From contig NZ_CAKXZS010000012.1 of NCBI RefSeq assembly GCF_935822925.1, forward strand, positions 186,001 through 250,000: a stretch of 64,000 nt of DNA. Direction: 5' to 3'. Source of the DNA: Mesorhizobium ventifaucium (GTDB lineage Bacteria; Pseudomonadota; Alphaproteobacteria; Rhizobiales; Rhizobiaceae). A program made the translations under genes and the position numbers. Below the pieces are notes generated by a model. It saw only the letters and a list, made by a program, of their open reading frames with translations. It was not told the origin of the DNA and did no database searches. Positions 17,728-26,168 of the stretch are shown here, one piece after another (position 1 is the stretch's first letter; every line of letters starts with the position of its first letter).

Positions 17728-18563
17728 TTGACCGCTCCCGAAGTAATGCCGCGGATCAGCTGCCGCGAGAAGATGACGTAGAGGATCAGCACTGGCATGA
17801 TCGCCAGCGACAGCGCCGCCAGGATGGCGTTCCAGTTGGTGACGAATTGGCCGAGGAACAGCTGGGCGCCGAGCGTCACCGTCTTGGTTTCTTCGGACGG
17901 CGCCAGGATCAGCGGAAACCACAGATCGTTCCAGATCGGGATCATGGTGAAGACGGCAACCGTCGCCATCGACGGCCGCACCAGCGGCAGCACCAGCCGG
18001 AAGAAGATGGTGTATTCGGACAGGCCGTCGATGCGTCCGGCGTTCTTTAGATCGTCGGACACCTGCTTCATGAATTCCGACAGGATGAAGACGGCGAGCG
18101 GCAGGCCTTGCGCGGTGTAGACCAGGATCAGCGCCGTCAGCGTGTTGACCAGCCCGCTCGCCACCATCAGCTGCAGGATGGCGACGGTGCCGAGGCGGAT
18201 CGGGATCATGATGCCGAGCGCCAGATAAAGCCCCATCATCGAATTGCCGCGAAAACGATATTCCGACAGCGCGAAGGCGGCCATCGCGCCGAACAGCAGC
18301 ACGAAGAACAGCGAGGCGACGGTGACGACAAGACTGTTCTGGAAATAGTGGATGAAATCGCCCTGCCCGATCACCGTGGTGTAGCCGATCAGGTCGAAGG
18401 TTTTCGGGGTCGGCGGCGTCAGCGGCGCGCCGAAGATGCCGGCGCGGGATTTAAACGAATTCATGATGACGATGATCACCGGAAACAGCGCGATCACCGT
18501 GTAGGTCAACAGCACCGCATGGGCGCCGATGGTGCGGGGCAGGGAGTGGGTTGCCGTGCTCAT
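17724..18563 (-). CDS. Carbohydrate ABC transporter permease (MalG-like)
   Basis: 279 aa inner-membrane protein with about six hydrophobic segments. The first is TYTVIALFPVIIVIMNSFKS, typical of MalG-type permeases. The EAA loop that docks the ATPase is EFMKQVSDDLKNAGRIDGLS (about residues 165-184). Nine bases separate its start from the stop of the preceding permease, and its stop overlaps the Gfo/Idh start. It forms the membrane channel with the MalF-like partner. Confidence 0.92.
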   Translation of the reverse strand: MSTATHSLPRTIGAHAVLLTYTVIALFPVIIVIMNSFKSRAGIFGAPLTPPTPKTFDLIGYTTVIGQGDFIHYFQNSLVVTVASLFFVLLFGAMAAFALSEYRFRGNSMMGLYLALGIMIPIRLGTVAILQLMVASGLVNTLTALILVYTAQGLPLAVFILSEFMKQVSDDLKNAGRIDGLSEYTIFFRLVLPLVRPSMATVAVFTMIPIWNDLWFPLILAPSEETKTVTLGAQLFLGQFVTNWNAILAALSLAIMPVLILYVIFSRQLIRGITSGAVK

Positions 18564-18572
18564 ATCGGCCCC

Positions 18573-19496
18573 CTAGAACTGATAGCGACGCAGGCGCGTC
18601 TGGACGAGGAACAGGTAGACGCAGACGCCGCCAAGGATGATCAGGAACATCATCGTGGCGATCGCCGCGCCCATGTTGGGATCGCCGACCTGCAGCTGGA
18701 AACCGAAGAAGGCGCGGTAGAGGAAGGTGCCGAGAATATCGGTCGAATAATTCGGCCCGGCCAGCGCGCCCTGCGCGGTGTAGATCAGGTCGAAGGCGTT
18801 GAAATTGCCGACGAAGGTGAGGATCGAGATGATGCCGATCGACGGCAGGATCAGCGGCAGCTTGATCTTCCAGAACTGCGACATGCCGGTGATGCCGTCG
18901 CATTCGGCGGCTTCGATCACCTCCTCGGGGATCGACAGCAATGCCGCATAGATCAGCATCATCGGGATGCCGACGAACTGCCACACCGAGATCAGGCTGA
19001 GCGTGGTCAGCGCATATTCTTCCTTGCCGAGCCACGGCGTGAACAGGTTTTTCAGGCCGACAAGATCCATCAGGTTCGGCGCCACGCCCCACAGCGGCGA
19101 CAGGATCAGCTTCCAGGCGAAGCCGACGATGACAAAGGACAGGATCGTCGGCACGAAGATCGCGGTGCGGTAGAAGGCGGAGAATCTCAGCCGCGGGCTG
19201 GACAGCAGTGCGGCCAAAAGCACGCCGATCGGATTCTGCACGATCATGTGGATGATGAAGAACCAGATGTTGTTGCGCAGTGCGTTCCAGAAATTGACCG
19301 ACCAGTTGGGATCGCCGAACAGCCTGCGGAAGTTTTCCAGCCCGACGAAGATTTGGGCCTGGTCGATGTTGCGGAACAGCGAGAGCTGCAGGGTGCCGGC
19401 CAGCGGCAGGATCATGATCGCCGTATAGACCAGCACCGCCGGCGCCAGGAAGACGACGATATGCCAGCGGAACGGTCGTTTCGGTGCTGCGGCCAT
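18573..19496 (-). CDS. Carbohydrate ABC transporter permease (MalF-like)
   Basis: 307 aa inner-membrane permease. The first helix includes IVVFLAPAVLVYTAIMILPL (about residues 12-31), with several more hydrophobic spans after it. The EAA-type loop is visible as IPEEVIEAAECDGITGMSQF (about residues 186-205). It pairs with the following MalG-like permease. A 245-base gap holding a family 1 palindrome separates it from the upstream binding-protein gene. This is a common arrangement that lets the binding protein be made in excess (inference). Confidence 0.92.
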   Translation of the reverse strand: MAAAPKRPFRWHIVVFLAPAVLVYTAIMILPLAGTLQLSLFRNIDQAQIFVGLENFRRLFGDPNWSVNFWNALRNNIWFFIIHMIVQNPIGVLLAALLSSPRLRFSAFYRTAIFVPTILSFVIVGFAWKLILSPLWGVAPNLMDLVGLKNLFTPWLGKEEYALTTLSLISVWQFVGIPMMLIYAALLSIPEEVIEAAECDGITGMSQFWKIKLPLILPSIGIISILTFVGNFNAFDLIYTAQGALAGPNYSTDILGTFLYRAFFGFQLQVGDPNMGAAIATMMFLIILGGVCVYLFLVQTRLRRYQF

Positions 19497-19542
19497 GCGT
19501 TCGGTCCCCGCCGATCAAGTTCTTGCGATGCTTTCGACGGCA

Positions 19543-19670
19543 GCGCTGCCCCTCACCCTTACCCTCTCCCCGTGAAGGACGGGGAGAGGGGGGCGTCAGC
19601 GCCGGAGCTTCTCCCTTCTCCCCGTCACTATACGGGGAGAAGGTGCCGGCAGGCGGATGAGGGGCGGCGC
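19543..19670. repeat. Palindromic intergenic repeat, family 1 (copy 4)
   Basis: Located between the binding-protein gene and the first permease gene of the same operon. Arms GCGCTGCCCCTCACCC ... GGATGAGGGGCGGCGC and TCTCCCCGTCACTATACGGG. Its place suggests that it stabilises the upstream binding-protein mRNA or attenuates transcription. Confidence 0.85.
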
Positions 19671-19741
19671 CGTCGGTTGCAGTCGATGCTATCGAAAAAA
19701 GCAGAGCCGTCCACTTGCGACGGCCTTGCTTCCCCTGCGCT

Positions 19742-21001
19742 CTACTTCGCCGGCTTATACCAGCTGTCGAGGCCGTCCTGCAGCTTCTTGGCGGCAGCTT
19801 CCGGCGTGACGGTGCCGTTGATGACGTTGGCCGATTCAACCCACGTCTCGTTCTCGAGGTTCGGCGTGCCGCGCGACAGGATCTGGTAGGTCGAGCGGAT
19901 CGTCGACTTGCACTTGTCGCGCCAGGAAACGAATTCCTGGGCCAGCGGGTCTTCCATCTTCACCGGGGTGTTGTTCAGGCTGAAGAAGCCCGGCAGCGCG
20001 TTGGCGTAGATGGTGGCGAAATCCGGCGAGGCGACCCAGGTCAGGAAGGTCTTGGCCACATCCGCATTCTTCGACGCCGCATTGAGGCCCATGCCGATGT
20101 CGGTGTGGTCGGAGATGTAGCAGGTGTCGCCGGCCTTCTGCACCGGCGGCGGGAACGCGCCCATCTTGAACTGCGCCTGGGTGTTGAACAGGCCGATCTC
20201 CCACGAGCCGGCCGGGTAGATGGCGGCGCGGCCGAGGGTGAACAGGTTCTGGCTGTCCGGATAGGTCTGCGCCTCGAAGCCGTCGCCGAGATACGGCTTC
20301 CATTTGGCGAGTTCGGCAAACGGCGCAACCCATTGCGGATCGGTCAGCTTCTGCTCGCCCTTGATCAGTGCCAGACGGCCTTCCTCGCCCTTCCAGTAGT
20401 TCGGGCCGATGTTCTGGTAGCCCATGGTCGCGGCTTCCCAGAGATCCTTGGTGCCCATCGCCATCGGGATGTAGGTGCCGTCGGCCTTGATCTTGTCGAG
20501 AGCGGCGTAGAACTCCTCATTGGTCGTCGGCACCTTGATGCCGAGCTGGTCGAAGGCGTCCTTGTTGTAGATGAAGCCGTGGATGACGGAAGCCATCGGC
20601 ACGCAGAAGCTCGCCTTGCCGTCGTCGGTCTGCCAGGCGGCCTTGGCGACGTCGGAAAAATTCTCCATGCCGGGCAGCGTCGAGATATCGGCAAGATTGC
20701 CCTTCTTGAACAGTTCCAGCGACTTGTCGAACGGGCGGCAGGTGATCAGGTCGCCGGCCGAGCCGGCGGCGAGCTTGGCGCCGAGCGCGGCGTCATATTC
20801 GGTCGGCGCCGACGGCGCGAACACCACCTTGATGCCCGGGTTCTTGGCCTCAAAAGCCGGGATCAGCTTGTCCTTCCAGATGGCAAGGTCGTCGCCGCGC
20901 CAGCTCTCGATGTTGAGCGTTACGTCCTGGGCATAGGCCATTCCGGCCGAGCCGAGAATGCTGGTGCCGAGAAGCAGTGCCGTCAGTAGTTTGGTTGTCA
21001 T
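19742..21001 (-). CDS. Extracellular sugar-binding protein of carbohydrate ABC transporter
   Basis: 419 aa, SBP_bac_1 family. A Sec signal peptide (MTTKLLTALLLGTSILGSAG, cleavage after AYA) lacks a lipobox Cys, so a free periplasmic protein is expected. The mature part starts QDVTLNIESWRGDDL. It captures a sugar and hands it to the MalF/MalG-like permeases. Its start follows the murQ stop by two bases and has GGGAGACTGAG upstream, so murQ and the transporter are co-transcribed. This makes GlcNAc, MurNAc or a cell-wall or chitin fragment the likely ligand (inference from context). Confidence 0.9.
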   Translation of the reverse strand: MTTKLLTALLLGTSILGSAGMAYAQDVTLNIESWRGDDLAIWKDKLIPAFEAKNPGIKVVFAPSAPTEYDAALGAKLAAGSAGDLITCRPFDKSLELFKKGNLADISTLPGMENFSDVAKAAWQTDDGKASFCVPMASVIHGFIYNKDAFDQLGIKVPTTNEEFYAALDKIKADGTYIPMAMGTKDLWEAATMGYQNIGPNYWKGEEGRLALIKGEQKLTDPQWVAPFAELAKWKPYLGDGFEAQTYPDSQNLFTLGRAAIYPAGSWEIGLFNTQAQFKMGAFPPPVQKAGDTCYISDHTDIGMGLNAASKNADVAKTFLTWVASPDFATIYANALPGFFSLNNTPVKMEDPLAQEFVSWRDKCKSTIRSTYQILSRGTPNLENETWVESANVINGTVTPEAAAKKLQDGLDSWYKPAK

Positions 21002-21003
21002 GC

Positions 21004-21960
21004 TCAGTCTCCCTGTTGACCTTTTTCAGGTTCGGTTTTGAGAACAGAGGCTTTCCGCCCCATGCTCCCCTCGATCGCGGAAAGCGCCGGACGCAGCTTG
21101 TGGCCGGTTCCTTCCAGTATCTTCTGCGCCGCATCGGCACTGGCGGCGCCGGCGGCGAGCAGAATGGCGGTCTTGATGACGCCGCCGCTCTTCTCGAGCA
21201 GCTGCGCCGCATCGTCCCTGTCGCGTCCGCTGATGGCGGCAACGATGCGGGCGGCGCGGCCGCGCAGCTTGATGTTGTCGGCCATGAGATTGACCATGTA
21301 GCCGTCATGGACATGGCCAAGATGGATGGCGGTCAGCGTCGACAGCATGTTGAGCGCGATCTTCTGCGCGGTGCCGGCGCCCATGCGCGTCGAGCCGGCG
21401 ATCAGCTCCGGCGGTGTTTCGAGCAGGATGGCGATGTCGGCCAGCCGAAGCAGCGGCGCATCCTTGTTGTTGGCGATGGCGATGGTCGCCGCGCCCCGCC
21501 GCCGGGCATCCTCGATCGCCCTGACCGCATAGGGCGTCGAGCCGCTGGCCGAGACCGCGATCAGGCAGTCGCCCTCGCCGATGCCGGCAGCGGCAACCGC
21601 CGCAGAGGCTTCGTCGGTGTCGTCCTCCGGCCCGCCGGCCAGTGTCTTGAAGGCATCGTCGCCGCCGGCGATCAGGATGGCGATGCGGTCGCGCTGAATG
21701 CCGAATGTGCCCGGCAGCTCCAGCGCATCGGCCAGCGCCATCAGGCCCGAGCTGCCGGCCGCTGCGTAAGCGAGCTTGCCGCCGCTGTTCAGCCGGCTGG
21801 CGATGATTTCGGCTGCCTTGGCAATTGCGGGAATGGCGCCGCGCACCGCCTTGGCGGCCTCGATCTGCGCATTGGCCAAAGAGGAAAGGATGGCGTCCGG
21901 GGCCTGGATGTCCAGCCCCTCGGCATTCTGGTGAAGCGCTTCGGTGCGCGTTTCGGCCAT
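21004..21960 (-). CDS. murQ: N-acetylmuramic acid 6-phosphate etherase
   Basis: 318 aa lyase (EC 4.2.1.126) that removes D-lactate from MurNAc-6-phosphate to give GlcNAc-6-phosphate. It carries a SIS domain with the MurQ signatures GGKLAYAAAGSSGLMALADA and ISVSASGSTPYA-like DCLIAVSASGSTPYAVRAIE, then ELIAGSTRMGAGTAQKIALN (about residues 190-209). The start chosen, MAETRTEALH, has GGAGGGAAA upstream; an in-frame ATG 18 codons earlier adds a hydrophobic stretch and overlaps the promoter motif. It heads an operon with the sugar ABC transporter and is divergent from nagK. Confidence 0.92.
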   Translation of the reverse strand: MAETRTEALHQNAEGLDIQAPDAILSSLANAQIEAAKAVRGAIPAIAKAAEIIASRLNSGGKLAYAAAGSSGLMALADALELPGTFGIQRDRIAILIAGGDDAFKTLAGGPEDDTDEASAAVAAAGIGEGDCLIAVSASGSTPYAVRAIEDARRRGAATIAIANNKDAPLLRLADIAILLETPPELIAGSTRMGAGTAQKIALNMLSTLTAIHLGHVHDGYMVNLMADNIKLRGRAARIVAAISGRDRDDAAQLLEKSGGVIKTAILLAAGAASADAAQKILEGTGHKLRPALSAIEGSMGRKASVLKTEPEKGQQGD

Positions 21961-21985
21961 CCGCTTTCCCTCCAATCCAGAAAAC

Positions 21986-22138
21986 AATACCAAAAAAATA
22001 CCACTTGTCCACACGCATTAGTGATTTCCCTGACCGGAAATCGTCGTTATGGGAAAATGCGCAGATTTTTCAATTAAATACGCCTTAATCTTTTCGAAAC
22101 AAAAATTAATCCTTGGCTATTGGTATTTTATTGGTATT
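21986..22138. promoter_or_regulatory. Divergent murQ/nagK control region with mirrored TGGTA motif
   Basis: The 200-base divergent region between murQ and nagK carries the 18-bp motif TGGTATTTTATTGGTATT (22121-22138). The same motif, with one mismatch, lies in inverted orientation at 21986-22003. Each copy has two direct TTGGTATT-type half sites at the same spacing. The mirror placement, one copy near each gene, suggests a shared operator for the GntR regulator encoded at 23039. The central part (22040-22110) is strikingly AT-rich, fitting promoters. Confidence 0.55.
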
Positions 22139-22160
22139 ATCAGTCCGGAGGAGACATCGC

Positions 22161-23042
22161 GTGAATTTCGTGCTTGGCATCGATGGCGGCGGCACCAGCT
22201 GCAGGGCGGCCCTTGCAACAGTGGACGGCGCCGTCATTGGCCGCGCCAAGAGCGGTGCGGCCAACATCCGCACCGATCTCACCGGCGCCAGGGCCAACAT
22301 CGTCGAGGCGGCACGGCAGGCGTTTGTCGCCGCCGGGCAAGATCCTGAGCTGATCCCACAGACCCCGGCCATTCTTGGCCTCGCCGGCGCCAATGTCGGC
22401 ACCTACAGGCAGCAGCTCGAAGCGATCCTGCCGTTCAGCCAAAGCCGCGTCGAGACCGATGCCGAGATCGCGCTGGAAGGCGCGGTCGGTTCCGGTGACG
22501 GCGCCATGGCCATTCTCGGCACCGGCACCGCCTATATGGCGCGCAGACAAGGCAAGTCGCGCGCCATCGGCGGCTGGGGATTCCAGGTCGGCGACCAGGG
22601 CAGCGGCGCCCGCATTGGCCGCGACTTGCTCGAACAGACGCTGCTCGCCTATGACGGCATCCGCCAGGGCTCGCCGCTGACGCAAGCCATGCTCGCCATC
22701 TTCCGCGACAATCCCGAGGATTTGGTCGAGTTCACCACCAATGCCAAACCCGGCGATTTCGGCGGCTTCGCGCCGAAGGTCTTCGACCATGCCGAAAAAG
22801 GCGACATGGTCGCCAACTGGATCCTCGACAAGGCGGTCGCCGATGTCGAGGCAGCACTCGGCGTGCTCGATCTCGGCGACGACGATCCGCTCTGCCTGCT
22901 CGGCGGGCTGGCGCCGCTCTATGCACCACGCCTGTCGGCGCGCTACCGGGCGCTGCTGAAGCCGCCGCTCGACGACGCGCTGGGCGGCGCCGTGCAGATG
23001 GCAGTTCGTGTCTTCGCCAAAGCGGCGGAGGCGGCGCGATGA
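22161..23042 (+). CDS. nagK: BadF/BadG-family amino-sugar kinase (N-acetylglucosamine / MurNAc kinase)
   Basis: 293 aa. ASKHA-fold kinase of the BadF/BadG/BcrA/BcrD family with LGIDGGGTSCRAAL at the N-terminus (phosphate loop). It also has AILGTGTAYMARR (about residue 115) and GGWGFQVGDQGSGARIGRDL, the family signature of GlcNAc kinases. It would phosphorylate imported GlcNAc, and perhaps MurNAc as in Clostridium MurK (family knowledge), giving the substrate of NagA or MurQ. The start is GTG at 22161 with GGAGGAG five to eight bases upstream. The stop overlaps the gntR start (ATGA), beginning a tightly coupled four-gene operon. Confidence 0.85.
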   Translation: MNFVLGIDGGGTSCRAALATVDGAVIGRAKSGAANIRTDLTGARANIVEAARQAFVAAGQDPELIPQTPAILGLAGANVGTYRQQLEAILPFSQSRVETDAEIALEGAVGSGDGAMAILGTGTAYMARRQGKSRAIGGWGFQVGDQGSGARIGRDLLEQTLLAYDGIRQGSPLTQAMLAIFRDNPEDLVEFTTNAKPGDFGGFAPKVFDHAEKGDMVANWILDKAVADVEAALGVLDLGDDDPLCLLGGLAPLYAPRLSARYRALLKPPLDDALGGAVQMAVRVFAKAAEAAR

Positions 23043-23821
23043 GCGAAGCCGCCGATCAGATCTTCGCCACGCTGAAACAGTCGGCGCAAAGCGGCGCGCC
23101 GCTCTATCTGCAGCTCAGGAAGAGCATCGAGGACGCGGTCAATCGCGGCCTGATCGGGCCGGGCGACGCGCTGCCGTCCGAGCGCGACATCGCCAGCAAG
23201 GCCGACATTTCGCGGGTCACCGTGCGCAAGGCGGTGCAGGATCTGGTCAAGGGCGGCATCCTTGTCCAGCGTCACGGCTCCGGCACCTTCGTCGCGCCGC
23301 GGATGGAGCGCGTCGAGCAGTCGCTGTCACGGCTGACGTCTTTCACCGAGGATATGGCGCGGCGCGGCATGGCGGTGCGTTCGGCCTGGCTCGACCGCGG
23401 CCTCTATGCGCCCTCGCCGGACGAGATGATGGTGCTCGGCCTGTCATCGAACGAGCTGGTGGCGCGGGTGGCGCGCCTGCGCATTGCCAACGATACGCCG
23501 CTGGCGATCGAGCGTGCGGCACTGTCTGCCAGCGTGCTGCCCGACCCGGCGGCGATCGGTTCGTCGCTCTACGCGGCGCTTGAAACGACCGGCCGTCGGC
23601 CAGTACGGGCGGTGCAGCGCATTTCCGCCGCCAATCTCGGCGACGACGACGCGCGCCTGCTCGAAGTGCCGCCTGGCATTGCCGGCCTGCACATCGAGCG
23701 TATTTCCTATCTGGCGAGCGGCAAGGTGATCGAATTCACTCGCTCGATCTACAGGGGCGACGCCTATGATTTCGTCGCCGAACTCCGGCTCAGCGGGCCG
23801 GGTGAAGAGGGCCGGCCATGA
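23039..23821 (+). CDS. GntR-family transcriptional regulator (HutC/NagR type)
   Basis: 260 aa. The N-terminal winged helix (about residues 20-90) has PLYLQLRKSIEDAVNRGLIG, LPSERDIASKADISRVTVRK and GILVQRHGSGTFV, all standard GntR elements. The C-terminal UTRA effector domain (about 95-255) fits the HutC subfamily, whose members sense phosphorylated sugars such as GlcNAc-6-phosphate or GlcN-6-phosphate (family knowledge). It lies inside the nag operon with ATGA overlaps on both sides, so it probably regulates itself and the divergent murQ operon through the mirrored TGGTA motif. Confidence 0.9.
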   Translation: MSEAADQIFATLKQSAQSGAPLYLQLRKSIEDAVNRGLIGPGDALPSERDIASKADISRVTVRKAVQDLVKGGILVQRHGSGTFVAPRMERVEQSLSRLTSFTEDMARRGMAVRSAWLDRGLYAPSPDEMMVLGLSSNELVARVARLRIANDTPLAIERAALSASVLPDPAAIGSSLYAALETTGRRPVRAVQRISAANLGDDDARLLEVPPGIAGLHIERISYLASGKVIEFTRSIYRGDAYDFVAELRLSGPGEEGRP

Positions 23822-24849
23822 GCGCAACCAAAACGCATATGCGGCGCGAGATCGAGGAGATCCCGGAGGCCACCGCGCGCCTGCTCGACGGCTCGGCAGC
23901 GGTGCTGACCGAAGCCGGGCGCGGCATTCGCGAGCGCGATCCGCAGTTCATCGTCACCGTAGCGCGCGGCTCCTCCGACCATGCCGCCACCTTCATGAAG
24001 TATGCGGTGGAACTGACCGCCGGCCTTGCCGTCGCGTCGGTCGGCCCGTCGATCGCTTCGATTTATGGCGCCAGACTCAGGCTGGCCGGCTCGGCCTGCC
24101 TGGCAATCTCGCAGTCAGGCAAGAGCCCGGACATCGTCGCCATGGCGCAAGCCGCGAGAGCCGGCGGTTCGCTGACCGTCGCCATCACCAACACCGCCGA
24201 TTCGCCGCTGGCGCGGGCCTGCGATTATGCGATCGACATCCTGGCCGGCCCGGAGCGCAGCGTCGCGGCGACGAAGACCTTCGTCAATTCAGCCGTCGCC
24301 GGCCTCGCCTTGATGGCGCATAGCACCGGCGACGACAAGCTGCTGGCGGCGCTCGCCCGTTTGCCGGAACATTTCCGCAAGGCGATCGCCTGCGACTGGA
24401 TGGCGCTCGCCAGCGCCCTTGAGACGCCGAAGTCTCTATTCATCCTTGGTCGCGGCCCGTCCGCGGCGATCGCCAATGAGGCGGCGCTGAAATTCAAGGA
24501 AACCTGCGCCATGCACGCCGAGGCCTATAGTGCAGCCGAAGTCATGCATGGCCCGCTGGCGCTGGTCGGGCCTGACTTTCCGGTGCTGGCGCTCGCCGCC
24601 CGCGATGCTTCCGAGCCGTCGGTCGCAGAGGCCGCCGACAACCTGGCGGGCAAGCGCGCGGCCGTCTTCGTGACTTCGGACAAGGCGACAAGCGCTCAGC
24701 ACCTGCCGCATGTCGCCACCGGCCATCCACTGACCGACCCGCTGGCGCTGATCGTGTCGTTCTATGGCTTCGTCGAGGCCTTTGCCCGTCATCGCGGCCT
24801 CGATCCGGACACGCCACCCAATCTTCGCAAGGTGACGGAAACCATATGA
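23818..24849 (+). CDS. SIS-domain glucosamine-6-phosphate deaminase (NagB-II type)
   Basis: 343 aa with two SIS domains and no glutaminase domain. Relevant motifs are VTVARGSSDHAATFMKYAVE and LAISQSGKSPDIVAMAQAAR in the first SIS domain, then LFILGRGPSAAIANEAALKF and ETCAMHAEAYSAAEVMHGPL in the second. This matches the GlmS-like isomerase half used as NagB-II, converting GlcN-6-phosphate to fructose-6-phosphate and ammonia (family knowledge). It lies between gntR and nagA with ATGA overlaps. Frequent annotation of such proteins as GlmS is misleading, since they cannot use glutamine. Confidence 0.87.
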   Translation: MSATKTHMRREIEEIPEATARLLDGSAAVLTEAGRGIRERDPQFIVTVARGSSDHAATFMKYAVELTAGLAVASVGPSIASIYGARLRLAGSACLAISQSGKSPDIVAMAQAARAGGSLTVAITNTADSPLARACDYAIDILAGPERSVAATKTFVNSAVAGLALMAHSTGDDKLLAALARLPEHFRKAIACDWMALASALETPKSLFILGRGPSAAIANEAALKFKETCAMHAEAYSAAEVMHGPLALVGPDFPVLALAARDASEPSVAEAADNLAGKRAAVFVTSDKATSAQHLPHVATGHPLTDPLALIVSFYGFVEAFARHRGLDPDTPPNLRKVTETI

Positions 24850-26024
24850 GCGACCGTTTTGCCCTGACTGGCGCCCGGATTTTTGACGGCGACGACTGGC
24901 ACGACAAGGCTGCCCTTGTCGTGCGAGACGGCCTCGTCGAGGCCATCGTTGCCACCGGAGCCGTCCCGTCCGGTGTCGAGCGTATCGAAACCGGCGGCGG
25001 CATGCTTGCGCCGGGCTTTGTCGACCTGCAGGTCAATGGCGGCGGCGGCGTCATGCTCAACGACCACCCCGATGTCGCTTCGATCGAAACCATCTGCCGG
25101 GCACATGCGCCGTTCGGCACGACGGCGCTGCTGCCGACGCTGATCACCGACACGCCTGCCATCACCGCAGCGGCGGTTGCCGCCGGAGCCGAGGCCGCAC
25201 GGCAAAAGGTGCCTGGCTTTTTGGGTCTGCATCTCGAAGGCCCGCATCTGTCGATCGCCCGCAAGGGCGCGCATGACCCGGCGCTGATCCGGCCGATGCT
25301 GGATGCTGACCAGGCGATGCTGATTGCGGCGCGAAAAATCCTGCCGGTGCTGCTGACCACTGTCGCGCCGGAATCCGTCGACACCGTACGCGTTTCGACG
25401 CTCGTCGAGGCCGGCATCGTCGTCAGCCTCGGCCATTCCGACACCGGCTATGCCAAGGCGCGCGCGTTCACTGAGGCCGGCGCAACAATGGTCACCCATC
25501 TGTTCAACGCCATGAGCCAGATCGGCAACCGCGAGCCGGGTCTGGCTGGTGCCGCCATCGACACAGGCACATTGTTTCCCGGCATCATCGCCGACGGCAT
25601 CCATGTCGATCCCGCCACCATGGCCATCGCGCTGCGCGCCAAGCAGGGCCCGGCAAAAATTTTCCTGGTCACCGACGCGATGGCGACGATCGGCACAGAT
25701 ATGACGTCTTTCACGCTGAACGGCCGCACCGTCTACCGCAAGGACGGCAGCCTGCGGCTTGCCGACGGCACGCTGGCGGGCGCCGATCTCGACATGATCT
25801 CCGCCCTCCGCTTCGTCCACCGTGTCGTCGGGCTGGACCTGTCGGAGGCCCTGCGCATGGCTTCGCTCTATCCGGCGCAGGCGATCGGCCAGTCGCACCG
25901 GCTCGGACGCTTCGCCAAAGGCACCGCCGCCGATATTGTTGCGCTGTCGGACGAATTGGAGGTGAAAAGCGTCTGGATAGAAGGCGACAAGGTTTTTGAG
26001 GTCGGTCTCGCAAAGAGCGCCTAG
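24846..26024 (+). CDS. nagA: N-acetylglucosamine-6-phosphate deacetylase
   Basis: 392 aa, full-length NagA (EC 3.5.1.25), an amidohydrolase-fold enzyme giving GlcN-6-phosphate and acetate. Visible motifs are GFVDLQVNGGGGVMLND (metal region), LGLHLEGPHLSIARKGAHDP, VSLGHSDTGYAKA and VTHLFNAMSQIGNREPGLAG. The catalytic aspartate lies in FLVTDAMATIG. The ATG overlaps the preceding deaminase stop. It closes the nagK-gntR-deaminase-nagA operon; a family 3 repeat begins at its stop codon. Confidence 0.93.
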   Translation: MSDRFALTGARIFDGDDWHDKAALVVRDGLVEAIVATGAVPSGVERIETGGGMLAPGFVDLQVNGGGGVMLNDHPDVASIETICRAHAPFGTTALLPTLITDTPAITAAAVAAGAEAARQKVPGFLGLHLEGPHLSIARKGAHDPALIRPMLDADQAMLIAARKILPVLLTTVAPESVDTVRVSTLVEAGIVVSLGHSDTGYAKARAFTEAGATMVTHLFNAMSQIGNREPGLAGAAIDTGTLFPGIIADGIHVDPATMAIALRAKQGPAKIFLVTDAMATIGTDMTSFTLNGRTVYRKDGSLRLADGTLAGADLDMISALRFVHRVVGLDLSEALRMASLYPAQAIGQSHRLGRFAKGTAADIVALSDELEVKSVWIEGDKVFEVGLAKSA

Positions 26025-26126
26025 AGCGGTTCAGCTTTTGATAGAACCGCCGAACCGCTCTAAGTATTTGTTTTTACGCAATTCCTGACGGAAAACCGCT
26101 ACGCACTTTTCCTGGAATTGCTCTAA
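26022..26126. repeat. Dispersed repeat, family 3 (copy 1)
   Basis: Starts CTAGAGCGGTTCAGC, has the inverted partner GCCGAACCGCTCTA, and ends TTTTCCTGGAATTGCTCTA. A second copy with the same architecture is at 52041-52146. It sits between the convergent nagA and malonyl-CoA decarboxylase genes and can fold as a terminator-like hairpin. Confidence 0.85.
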
Positions 26127-26168
26127 GGTATCAGCCGAGTCGCCCCGCAGCCTGAAGCGGGTGGTTGC

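Noticed and set aside
18108..19889. Plus-strand frame of 593 codons opposite the sugar permease genes
   Set aside because: Strongly biased Asp/Gln/Arg composition, overlaps two clear permease genes and runs through a palindromic repeat.
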